In this document: in pieces, positions 1-10,638 of the stretch | Layout of the letters: each line of letters opens with the position of its first letter | How positions within the stretch are numbered: position 1 is the first letter of the stretch | Origin: Theileria orientalis strain Shintoku | Taxonomy: Eukaryota > Apicomplexa > Aconoidasida > Piroplasmida > Theileriidae | Length of the DNA: 64,000 nt | Direction: 5' to 3' | NCBI RefSeq assembly: GCF_000740895.1 | Contig: NC_025260.1 | Coordinates: 248,001-312,000, forward strand | The notes under the pieces: generated by a model | The model's database searches: none | Seen by the model: the letters and a program-made list of their open reading frames with translations, nothing else | What the model was told of the DNA's origin: nothing | Program-made: the position numbers and the translations under genes

Positions 1-342
1 GTGTTTATATACTAATTATACAGAAAAATTTTACTTATTTTTACAAGGGGCCTGTTTTCTGGCGCGAATTCTGCCTGCGTATCCAGATTTTATTTTCACG
101 TAATCGGTTCCGTTCAACAGCCTCCTTCTCCTGTTAGATAGATAGCGAAATGATGCAAAACTCCATGGAAATTTTGCTAACAAACGAAACATGAATTTTG
201 TGGATTTAATGGAACATTTGATGGAAATATATTGTGTACAGTCACATATGTGTGGTAGGATTCCACTGACGGTTGCCTCACCGATACAATATACTTAATT
301 CTGATGTGTATGTGAAATTGAATTGCAAACATTTAGCTAATA
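1..342. other. intergenic, upstream of TAP42 gene
   Basis: No open frame with recognisable coding character was found. The stretch is AT-rich and directly precedes the + strand TAP42 start at 343, so it presumably holds that gene's 5' UTR and promoter. No specific regulatory site could be named. Confidence 0.5.
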
Positions 343-1981
343 ATGGAATTTGAGGATTCCGGGTCCGATGTTTATATTTTAGATAAGTTGTTTAATAAAT
401 CTTTTTCCCAGTACTGGACTTTATTTTGGAAAGACTACGATTTTTACAAGTACAAATCAGTGAAAGCGGAACTGGAGAGTGCTTTGAAGCTGTTTCCAGA
501 TGCTTCTTTTGTAGAATTGTTCTATTCTGCTCGAGGTAACTATTCTCAGTCATCTCCGTTAATAAATAAATGTAGATAGTTCGAGGCAAAGAAACTATGA
601 CGACGAGTCAGAATTTTCAAAGAGCATAGAGAAGGATAGGCTGAACAAGTTGAACGTGATCAACGAGCTCCAACAGTCCTTTGAACTCCTGACCATGGCC
701 TCGGAGTCCATGGGCTTCACCTCCGTAAACGAGGACTTGGACGAAGTGCACTCGGAATATGTAAAATACCTAATGCTTCCGTATTTGATAGCTCACGTGA
801 TGGTTGAAAAGCCCGATTTGTCAAACAGGTTCGAGATTCTGAAGAAAGTGGAGGTACCGGTCGAATTCGTTCATAAATTTCAGATTTTTTTGAACCAGTT
901 CATGAACATGATGTCGAGGTTGAAGATACTGAGGAGGGAGGAGCTGGAGGTTTGGGAAGAGAAGAGGCCCAAAAACACCTCTCACGACGCTCGTGACCTC
1001 AGGGTGAACCAGGCCTCCTTTGAACGGGACCTTAAAAAATCAGTTTCCCAAGTGTTCGCCTCGTCAGGATCCGTGGAACAGTTTCTGCAATTCGTTTGTC
1101 TCCATTTACTCCTACGATTTATTACCTTAAAACGCTATCTAATTGACTCACTATCTGTAGAATAAACTTGATAAGTCTACCAACGAAGAGGTTTATCGCA
1201 ATACTATTTTGGATATTTTAAAGCTTTTTTCAATTCAGTCCATAAACCACCTGAACTCGATTAAAATGGAAATGCCTTTTCTGGAGCTACGGGAGAAAAA
1301 CAGAATTGCGTTTTCCGAAGGTACTGTATCTTCTTACTGACATTTGATCCTATCCCTTTCTTACCCCTGTGGCTGCCACTTAAATCAGAATTGTGCAGAT
1401 AAAGTTGAGAGCAGTGCTCCCCCCGGCAAGCCTTGGTTTTTACACATAGACAACAACTCTAAGGTAATATAGCACACATTCTTTAAGACTACTTCAGCTT
1501 GACCCTTCTCTGGTTCAGACCCTGTATAGAAAGATGGTATTTCTTCCTGGCCACAGTATGTCTATTTAAAATCATCGTTTCTTTAGACCTGCCCACTATT
1601 TCCCTTGACGAGTGTGCTCGCATTGAAATGGAGATGGACGTGTACGTTGCACTCTCATCAGTGTTTTCAGTAAAACCATTGGATGCAAGGGCGTAGAAGT
1701 CAAGAGAAAGGACAGTGCCGATCTACTGGAGGACGAACTCGACGAGCAGGTATCCTTGCACACATCTACGTACCGTGTTTACGTTTACCCGTATTCACTC
1801 ATCCTTCCTCATTGTTACTTATGTATTAACGTCCTCGTATCTTTCTCAATCTCATATGACACCATTCGCTCTTTAGGAGTCTGAGAAGTCCAGTGTGTGC
1901 ACTGACGACGCCAGGGAGTGGGACGACTGGAAGGACGATCACCCCAAAGGCCAGGGCAACAAGGACGTCAACATCGGATAA
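343..1981 (+). CDS. TAP42: TAP42/IGBP1 (alpha4) family PP2A regulatory protein
   Basis: Eight exons read through in one frame: 343-535, 576-1093, 1161-1320, 1399-1463, 1519-1555, 1587-1641, 1671-1749 and 1877-1981, giving about 403 residues. TAP42/alpha4 proteins bind the catalytic subunits of PP2A-like phosphatases and act downstream of TOR signalling. Family signatures are visible. An N-terminal helical segment contains KYLMLPYLIAHVM. A basic LKILRREELEVWEEKRP stretch follows. Exons 5 and 6 join to give VFLPGHNLPTISLDE, the TAP42 hallmark. The acidic C-terminus ends AREWDDWKDDHPKGQGN, almost identical to the family consensus. The joins restore these motifs exactly, which supports the splice calls, including a 29-nt intron at 1642-1670. 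It faces the tRNase Z gene tail-to-tail. The family assignment is firm; phosphatase partners are inferred from the family. Confidence 0.9.
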
Positions 1982-2303
1982 TTTTAAAAAAGCGGACTTT
2001 TGCTGCCCCTGTTAACACTTACACTAATTATATGTAGACGTATATGTTCGTTTAGTCTTGAATTTATATATTAATTCTCATTTTATCCCAAGCTGCTATC
2101 ACTGGTATCGTCTTGCCGCCATTCTTACTGTACCCCTGCCTATTAAATAAATTATTTTAAGTTTTCCAGGTGGGAATAGAGTGAGGGCCGCTTTCATCTT
2201 ATTCTACCAACTACTTTTTACCTTGCTTCATTCTCCATTCGTATCATAGTAAGGATGTTTTCAAACTTTTCATCTCCAGGATATTTCTACACGTTAACAA
2301 TGA

Positions 2304-5300
2304 TCAGTGTAACTGGTGTGGTCGCCTGGTCAGGTCGCACTTGCACTTGTGCAAAGACTGTGGGCTCTTATAATATCTAGACTAGTGCTGCGTCTTACGT
2401 TTGAGAAATGCGTGAGTATTAACTTTTTGGCGTTGATTTCGCTCGCGAACCTTCCCGCCATGTTAGGTGTCGAGTGTCCAAAGCTGGCGATTATCCTATT
2501 GTACAACAGTGTCCAGTTATTATCCAGTGAGTCCGCGCCTACACACTCATTTCTCAAGCTCAATGGCGCGGTAACTTCTGTGTAACCTGCAAAGGCTCTT
2601 GGTCAACTCACCTGTGCTCTCTGTCTTCGTGGAACTCCGTATTTGCAGTATCTCTCTCCAGTACTCGAATATGTCCTCCGATATCGTGTTGAGGTACTCC
2701 AGGACTTCCGACGCGTGCCCTTCTTCGTGCTTGTTCCTCAGGTCGTACTTTTCGTAGGCCTCGTTGATCGGGTTGTGGCCGTGGACCATTCTCGAGAGCA
2801 CGAAGCTCCGCGAGGACCTTTCTATCACGCCGTTAAGGTCCAGCGTCGGCAGCACCTCGCACAGCTTTTCCATCAGCTTGTACCTGTGCTCCAGCCTCCT
2901 CACGAAGTACTCGTACTTGTTAAGCTCGTTAAGTCCGTTAAGTCTGTCCATGAATATGAAGACTTTGTTCAGCCACTTTTCCTTCAGCTCCTTCTCCGCC
3001 TCCTTCTTGCTGTGGCTTCCTCTTCCTTCGCCGGCGCCCTCTTCTCTGGTCAGCTTCTTGAACGTGTCGATGAAGTTTTTGAGCACGTTGAGCTTCTGCA
3101 GCATGTAGTAGCGCTCGCACTTAACGAATGACGTCAGCGCTGAGAGAGTGAAGTTGAAGCAGCCCAGCTTAACTTCGATCCCCTTCAGGAACTCATACAG
3201 GTTCCTTATTGCTCCCTTGCAGAGCACCAGTGCGTTGTCGTGCTTCAGCAGGTCCACCAGGATCCCGCTAACTCTTGGCGTCGTCGGACTCAGCGTCGCC
3301 TCGTGGATCAGGAGGTCCGCGTCCTTCGCGATCTTTTCCATCTTACTGCTGTCGCTGCTGTCCTGGCATATCACTATCTTCTTCTCCTGTGGCGTGCTAA
3401 CGCTTCTGTAGTACCTGTTTTTGTAGAAAAGGCCTTCTCCTCCTCTCAGGTGCGCTTCTACTGGCTGGTGCTGATTCATCTTCGTGTTCCTCTGTATCAC
3501 GTAGCCCACTGTCGGCATCGTGTGCTCCAGCGGCGCTCCCAGCACCTGCACGCCCTCTTCTTCGTACACGTTGTAGTACTCTTCTCCGTTTATGTAGATG
3601 TCCTCCACTGCCGTGCTGGCCGTGCTGGCCGTGAGACCGTGGCTGTGAGTGGCGATGTTGCTTCCGGCGTACCCGCCAGCCGCTCCTAGGCTGTTCATGC
3701 TACTCGCCATGGAATTGATGTTACTCCCGTATCCTGCTTTAGTGTTGACGCTCATTGTGTTGCTGAACCCTTGGCTCTGAGTACTCCCCTTCGGGTTCGC
3801 CTTCGGCAGCAGCTCGTGTATTGTGAAGTGGTTGTGTGTTGACGTCGACGTGTTCTGGTGTATTGCGTTGATCAGCCTCCTCGTTCCTGGCGGCCCGTAT
3901 ATTTCCAGCGGCTTTGTCCGCTCCCTCAGGTACAGGAATGAGAAGATTCCGTAGCAGTGGTCTCCGTGCAGGTGCGTCAGGAATATCCTCTCCACTTGGC
4001 ACGGGTTCAGTCCCAGCTCCTCCAGTGCGTTTTTCGTCCCTTCTCCGCAGTCGAAGAGCCATATGCTGCTCATCTTCTCTCTTCTTCTGAATGCCATCGT
4101 CGACGTCAGCCTCGTGCTCGTCGGCTGCCTCGAGCCTGAGCCTACGAAGTACATCGTCCAGCTCCCCGTGCTCCAGTTACTGTACAGCGCCTTCCTGTCT
4201 ATTTTGTCCACGTCTCTCAGGTGCTGTCTTGCCATGTATTCGTGCGATAGGTTCATTAGCAGATGCTGTACGTTCAGCCTGTCCAGGTGTATTTTACTGC
4301 TAATAGTCTCTTCTTCCGCTTCCTCCCATCCTCCAGTGTGTTCAGGGAGAAGTCTTCCAAGTATCCTAGTTCTCGACAGCCGTTGCATCAGGCTGTTTTT
4401 GATCCTACTCAGACTCCTCTTCATGTTACACCATTTGTTTGTTATCATTCTATATATTTGCCAGTTTCTGTAACTCGTCAGTGGTGAAGTCATTTTCCTT
4501 ATCATCTTATTTACTTTACACGATAATGCGTACATGTTTTCCATTCTTTCTCTGTATATATAAAATTCCGACTTATCCACCTGCGACTTCGCCTTTTTAT
4601 ATATGTTGTTCCATGAGAATAGTAAGCTTGTTCTCTGCTCCACCACGTCACTCAGCAGATCCTGGTCCGTGTTGCTTGTTTTTTGGAAAAACGAGCTCAG
4701 CTCCTCCGTTATTATCTTATCTATTCTTTCTATCAGATCGCCGAATCTTTCAAATTGATCGTTCGTCCAATTGCATTCTATTCCGTGCTCTGCTGAGGTC
4801 GTGTGCCATGCGTTCCAGTGTAACAGGTGTACAAAGTTCTTCACTTCTTCCAGCAGTCCGTGCTTCGACAATATTTGTTCTGACGACTTTACGAAATTCT
4901 GCAGCCTCGTATATATTGTTTCTTTCGACCTTCTCTTCAGCGTCTTATCTGACGGCTTGATCACTTGGTCTCTCTTGTCCACCACCTTCTTCAGCACTGA
5001 CGACTCCAGCTCTCTGAAGTCCTTTTCAAACTTCGTCGGAATGTACTTCAGGCTACTCGGTGTGCTCATCTCCTCCTTACTTGCGTCCTCCAGGGCCTCC
5101 TGTATTCTTTCGTTTGAGACGATCAGGTCGTCCAGCAGCGACTCCTTATCCAGAATCTCGTGCCGTAGTGAGCTGCTCTTTATCGATCCATTGTCTACTA
5201 TCGATTTCAGGCCTCCATTTTGCGACTCCAGGGCTACTTCCTGGTGATTTCCTGAATTAAGAGGCTCACTCTCACTTTTCAGCGATTTTATCTCTGTTTT

Positions 5301-5522
5301 ACTAAGCTTTTTTACACCTTCATGATGTGTTAATGTGTTATTGTACAAATTGCGATTTAGTATAAAAGAACTCGATTTATTCAATCTTTCAGTTTTCAAT
5401 CTATTTTTTATTGCGATATTTTTTTTTAAATTTGAAATTATTGCAAAGTGTATTAGAAATATTAAGATGTTACTCATTAGTGTATTTGCGAGTAAAAACT
5501 TAATACGTTTGCAGGATTCCAC
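2304..5522 (-). CDS. ribonuclease Z (tRNase Z), long and insertion-rich
   Basis: tRNase Z removes 3' trailers from precursor tRNAs. The first exon (5522-2612) encodes about 970 residues; exons at 2538-2399 and 2381-2304 finish a protein of about 1042 residues. The N-terminus has a hydrophobic stretch (about residues 10-30), suggesting a membrane anchor or an organelle leader. About 430 helical, charged residues follow. The metallo-beta-lactamase domain then starts near residue 450, with GSGSRQPTSTR, WLFDCGEGT, the zinc motif THLHGDHCYG, IYGPPGT, LEHTMPTVGY, CQDSSDSS and HEATL. The last motifs, GHSTPNMAG and LILTHFS, lie in exon 2. Between HEATL and GHST, usually separated by about ten residues, sits an insertion of roughly 245 residues. 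A Ser/Asn/Gly-rich insertion also precedes the LEHTMP motif. The 3' end is uncertain: a 17-nt intron restores an R-Y pair after THFS, but other endings exist. All zinc ligands I could check are present. Confidence 0.85.
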
Positions 5523-5656
5523 ACATCAGCGATTTTATTTTATTAAAACACCCCTTCTTACTCTACATCTTTGTTAATCCTTGTTTCCGGTAAGACAAAC
5601 TCATGTATCACTTACACGACAACTAATATGGTGTGGGTGGCTATTAATACATTAAT

Positions 5657-7199
5657 TTACATCATATAATATTTGTAGATGAGTCCTAAGAGGCAGCATA
5701 GTGTTTGAAGGCAAAGAAGCGCCTTCGTAAGTCCTTCTTCTGACGTAGGACCGCACACCTGTTCACCTTTGTGTTTGGGTCAACATACCATTAAGAACAG
5801 GTTCAGAAGCGTATAATTTTTCGAGTTTTCCAATTTGTTCGTCCTATTGTTAAACCTGAAGTTCATTTTCAGCTCATATCGACTCACTTAGGAATTCTGT
5901 GCCTTGGACACTTTACAATGCCAACCAGCTGAGCGCAATGTTCACATTCACTAAGTACCTGGGGTATTGAGATGAAGAAGTTGATTAGTTGCGGCAGCAT
6001 GAGGAACGGCAACACTTCCCATAACTCCCCGATCACTGTTATCGTTGAGAAGAAGGCCCCCTGAACCAAATATTAGCTTCAAAACGCACCGAGAACAGTG
6101 TGTAGACGTTGCCCGGGAATAGCTTCGCAGGGTACCAGTTGAAGCATAGCAGCGACACGTTGACTGCTATGAACGGCAGTGTGAAGTAATACGTGTACAG
6201 TCTCTGATCATGTGTTATTATTGAGCAACGAACTCTTTCCCAGCTCGGATCTGGGACATTTTTTAAGGAACCCACAAACGCGTCCTACTCAACTCATTAT
6301 CATTCCGATCTAACCATTGAGTTGTAGATTGTAATGAAGAATGCCATGACCAGCGATTGGCCTATTTCCAGCCCGTTTATGCCTGATTTTACTTTTATCT
6401 TGGAGCCGATCTCTTAGTTACCTGCGTAAATGTTTATTGCGTTTGCGCAGAACACTGTCGTCATCACTACTATTACGTAGGTTAACATTCTTCCGCGGTA
6501 ACCCCTGCTAGATAACCATTGAAAAGACCTATATAGACTTAATTCCGTTCCTGAGTATGCCAAACACAGTGGAAGCGATGCTGAGTAAATTTATGCTCCT
6601 TTAAGCCACTCACCTATTATCGGTCCCAGGATTTTAATCCACCAGTTTAGCCTCAGTATGTCGTCGATTAACCCCTATTGCCGTCCATATCTCGTTCCTT
6701 TCTTACCAGCAACGTCATTATCACGATCGATACGAGCGCAAGGTTTAATTCTAGTCTCTACAATGTCATTATTCTTTTGTTGACACACGTTTTCATGTCG
6801 GCCCCTCAGTATTATTTGGAATAGTACCATTACAAGGATATACACGACACATCCAAGCAAAGCGCCTGGTTCGGCCACCTTTTCGGCAGATTTAACAGCA
6901 TTCAGGTTCGTGCCAACGAAACCTAAGTTAATTTAAATTATTTTTGGCGACTGCAAACCTCTCTTCTTCAGATGCTTTATTAGTGAGAAGGTTCCAAAAT
7001 ATGTGATTGTTGATATGAAGAAGTTACAGATTAAGAATGTTATGAACTGATTGAAATCATTTTTATGATATTTTACACAGTTGGCCGATATGATCGAGGA
7101 GGTGACTAAGGTTAAAAAAAAGACCTTATAGAACTTTAACACTGGTCTAAAGGTTCTATAGCTAGTCTTCCTAGTAGATGAAACCATTTGCGGGTACAA
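5657..7199 (-). CDS. ALG7: UDP-GlcNAc:dolichyl-phosphate GlcNAc-1-phosphotransferase
   Basis: This integral ER membrane enzyme makes dolichyl-PP-GlcNAc, the first step of N-glycan precursor synthesis. The gene is split into at least eight small exons with introns of about 15-45 nt. Recognisable DPAGT1/ALG7 segments occur in order: an N-terminal pair of membrane spans; GTNLNAVKSAEK followed by AEPGALLGCVVYI; the central FCANAINIYA joined to INGLEIGQSLVMA, containing the catalytic Asn and the NGLE loop; the NWYPAK segment; a later LPQLINFFISIPQ span; and CPRHRIPK, which matches the family's loop near the C-terminus. The last exons give GPTSEEGLTKALLCLQ and a final membrane span ending at 5657. 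Exon boundaries were placed by eye. The product is firm, but individual residues at joins are not. It is divergent with the acyl-CoA synthetase gene across about 0.7 kb. Confidence 0.85.
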
Positions 7200-7913
7200 A
7201 ATATATTACACATCAAAAATATATCTATATATAATGTGATAGTAAACTTTTAATGGTGTTAAAATATTTGCTCATAATAATGAGATAATAGCAAAGTCTA
7301 TTAAAATAAGCAATCTACAAACATATAAGGAAGGGGAATAATTATATCTGTTAAAACGTATCAAATTGTGTAAACATCTGTATATGTCCATTAAAACGAG
7401 AATGTTACAATAAAAATTAATTTTTGACGAAGAATCCCAGAAGAATCAGCAAATAATTTTGAAATTTTTAATATTTTAATAAATATGTCCATTATCCGAA
7501 ACAAATTTAAAATGTGTTCACCAAATAAAAGTAACCCTAATTATCTAATCAAAAAGCTAATTAGGCAGGTTAAATACAATGATTAATAGGTAGAACTTGT
7601 AACTATATCAATGGTATAAAAATCGCAGTGGAAGTCAGGGAAGAATAAGGAAAGTTTGAAAAGTGTGTAAGGGAGAAGATAAATAGATCATTATATTAAA
7701 TGATAAATAATATGTACAAAAGTGGATAGCCGAATTTGAAACTGGTCACTTAAAAATTAGAGAAATACAAAATTGGGGGAAAAGCGCCCAGGATGAGGTT
7801 AATTAATTAGGATTTTTTGCTTTTTAGTGGGGTAAGGGCAATTAAATTAGTACTTTTAAATACTTATAAATTTTAAACGCTAAAATTTTAATTAAAATAA
7901 GGTTTTTACTACT
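7200..7913. promoter_or_regulatory. AT-rich divergent intergenic region
   Basis: About 714 nt of AT-rich DNA lies between the start codons of ALG7 (-) and the acyl-CoA synthetase gene (+). It must therefore carry both 5' flanks and probably both promoters. No coding frame and no specific motif could be supported. Confidence 0.5.
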
Positions 7914-10534
7914 ATGGTTTATAACAAGGCCGATTCTCCGGGTTTCTACTCTGTGCCGATTCATGGAACTGAAGAGGAAGGTTCGTGGAAGATGCCATTT
8001 TACGTATAATCATTTTTAGGCTTCAGTCCCGTTTACAGGCATCCCGACCACGAGGATATTATCGATTCTTCAAAATTTGGGGACGTGAGAACATCGTAAG
8101 TCGAGATTCCACTTAATTGACGCTGCAGATGGGATCTTTTCCAGGTTGGCTTTAAAAAGAACCCTGACGGCGACTGTGTCGGGAAAAGAAAACGCCTACC
8201 AGATGGAAAACTCGGGGAGTTTGAGTTCAAAACGTATACTGAGGTTGGTTTATCTTTGTCACAATCGCTTTCAGTTCTTCGAGACCGTCAAAGTAGCAGG
8301 AAGCTCCCTGGTCCACCACAACTTCATAAAGGAGCAGAAAACTCAGTGCCCAAATGTGGCGAAAACCTGCAAGCTGGTAGGGTTGTTTCTGCCGAGTTGC
8401 GAGGAGTGGCTGGTCCTCGAACAAGCGTGCTACGGCTACGGATACACCCTGGTTCCCATTTACAACACACTGGGAGACGAATCGATTCTTTACATACTCT
8501 CCAACACAGGTACTTGAGGCTAACTTGCTAGTCAATTCCGTACGCCGGACTAATATAATGCACTTCAGAGCTCGAAGTTGTGTTCTGCACCGAGGAGACG
8601 GGGAAGAACCTCCTGAGGATCCTGGCAAAGGGGACGGAGAAGCAGTTCCTCAACACACTGGTTCTGGTCGACACGACGTCAGTACCCAAGGAGTTTGCGA
8701 ATAGCCCCCGAGGCTTGAAATTCATGCTATGGTCGGAATTTATGGCAAAGGTTAGTTAGTGTGTCCACATGGTTTTTAGGGCGAAAAGGACGTTTTGCCA
8801 CCTACCCCCGGGGAACCAAACGCTCTCAACATCATATCATACACCTCGGGGACCACGGGGGTCCCGAAGGGGGTGATGATAACTCACAAACAATTCGTCG
8901 ACACAATAGTAGTAACTCTCGATGCAGGTATGGGATGAATGTGTAGACAGAGTAATTAGCTAAGGAACACTCTTGTTGGTTAATAACACGATTCTTTAGT
9001 TTGCAAGCCCATGGGCATCAATAGCGATTACTTCGCCTGTCACTTAAGTTACCTGCCGATGGCACATATGTTCGAAAAGGACTTTATAAATGCAGTTTTT
9101 TATTCCGGAGGAAAAATCGGAATTTATTCAGGAGTAAGTGACAATGAGTAGATAGAAAAAGAGAATTCAGTTGATTATATAGTAGAAACTGATTGGGCCT
9201 TTGAATAGAAGTAATTGATGTTTTAGGATGTTAAGCTGATACTAGAGGATCTCCAGACACTGAAGCCGGTGTTATTCGTCAGTGTTCCACGCCTTTATCA
9301 GAGAATCCATGATAAAATAATGACGGGAGCTCAGTCAAAACCAGTAATGATTCGCGGGCTGTTTAACCAAGGTCTCCGGACAAAAATGAACCGTATAAGG
9401 AATCAGGGAATATATACACATAAATTTTATGATAAGGTAGGCCGTGGCAGTGTTTGAAAAGTTAACTATTTATGTGGAAACGTAGTTAATATGTTTAGAA
9501 TGATTTGGTATATTTAGCTTTTTATATGTAATTAATAAGTGTGTGTACTATTGTAGTGTATATTTATGTAAGTGTACGTATGTATTTGACTAGATAAAAA
9601 ATTTGCATTAAATTAATGAATTTTTAGTTAATATTTGATAAAGTAAACAAGTTGCTGGGAGGGAATGTTAAGTGGTTATTCGTTGGATCATCATGTTTGA
9701 ACTCGTTGGTGATTGAAAGAGTAAGAGCGATGATGAGCACACCGCTCTTCTGGGGATACGCATTAACAGAGTGCTGCGCAGGAGGATTCGTGCAACACAA
9801 GGACGACACGAACCCTGTTAACCTGGGAGGACCCTCGGGAGGATTCCAGTTCAGGCTTAGGTCAATACCTGAGCTGAAGTACTTCGTTAACGAAAAGCCC
9901 ATGAGGGGAGAGTTGCTCATTAGGGGAACTAATGTATCGGCAGGCTACTTTAAAATGGACGAACTGACGAAGGAAACGTTTAAAGACGGATGGCTATATA
10001 CAGGAGACGTGGTGGAGCTCATGGAAAACGGAAGCATAAAAGTAATCGACCGCATCAAGCAGGTGTTTAAGCTGGCCCAGGGAGAGTACGTGGCCCCCGA
10101 GTACGTGGAGTCGATAATCAACTCGTGTATGTTCGTCGCACAGTCCTACGTAGTGGGAAACTCGGACGAGTCGTACCCAGTGGGAGTGGTCGTGCCAGAC
10201 GAGGAGGCGCTCGGACCATGGAAAAAGGGTAACGGCATGGCCAATGCGACCCTGGAGGAGTTGGCGCAAAGCCCGGAACTGAAAAAGTTCCTGTTTGAAG
10301 TAAGTGTGTAGGAGGCTAATGGTTCTTTAGGAGGTGCAAAGGGTCTTGGCGGCAGCGAACGTGAAGGGGTTCCAGAGGGTGAAGGCGATACACCTCCACG
10401 GGGAACTCTTCTCAGTGGAAAACGACATGCTGACGGTCACGTTCAAGCTGAAACGCAACACCATTCGAAAAAAATTCGAAACCGTGGTGGACGAGATGTA
10501 CAAATCACTTAAGTCGGCCTCCGAATCTACGTAA
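7914..10534 (+). CDS. ACSL: long-chain acyl-CoA synthetase (AMP-forming)
   Basis: The enzyme activates long-chain fatty acids to acyl-CoA using ATP. The start at 7914 gives MVYNKADSPGFYSVPIHGTE, then an intron and GFSPVYRH; this matches the usual N-terminus of eukaryotic long-chain synthetases. Further motifs follow in order. LPSCEEWLVLEQACYGYGYT starts near 8388. The AMP-binding P-loop YTSGTTGVPKGVMITH is intact near 8850. LSYLPMAHMFEKD lies near 9050, GYALTECCAGG near 9757 and DGWLYTGDVVEL near 9985. The C-terminal LAQGEYVAPE lies near 10077, where the catalytic lysine lid begins. At least nine exons are joined by introns of about 25-180 nt; the longest is at about 9436-9628. The final exon ends FETVVDEMYKSLKSASEST. 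No leader peptide is obvious, so a cytosolic or ER-face location is likely. The call is firm. Confidence 0.9.
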
Positions 10535-10638
10535 AGCTTTCTCTCGATCTAATTTCATGACACACCACCACTTTCCGCCCAGTCACTTGCGTAAATGTGT
10601 ACTAGTTATTCGAATGTAATAAAATAGTTGTAAATTAG

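Noticed and set aside
2643..3131. 162-codon open frame on the + strand
   Set aside because: It is antisense to the tRNase Z coding exon, has no homology signs, and its composition mirrors the codon use of the opposite strand.
4439..4960. 173-codon open frame on the + strand
   Set aside because: Antisense shadow of the tRNase Z N-terminal region; Ser/Phe/Leu-rich as expected for the complement of Lys/Glu/Ser codons.
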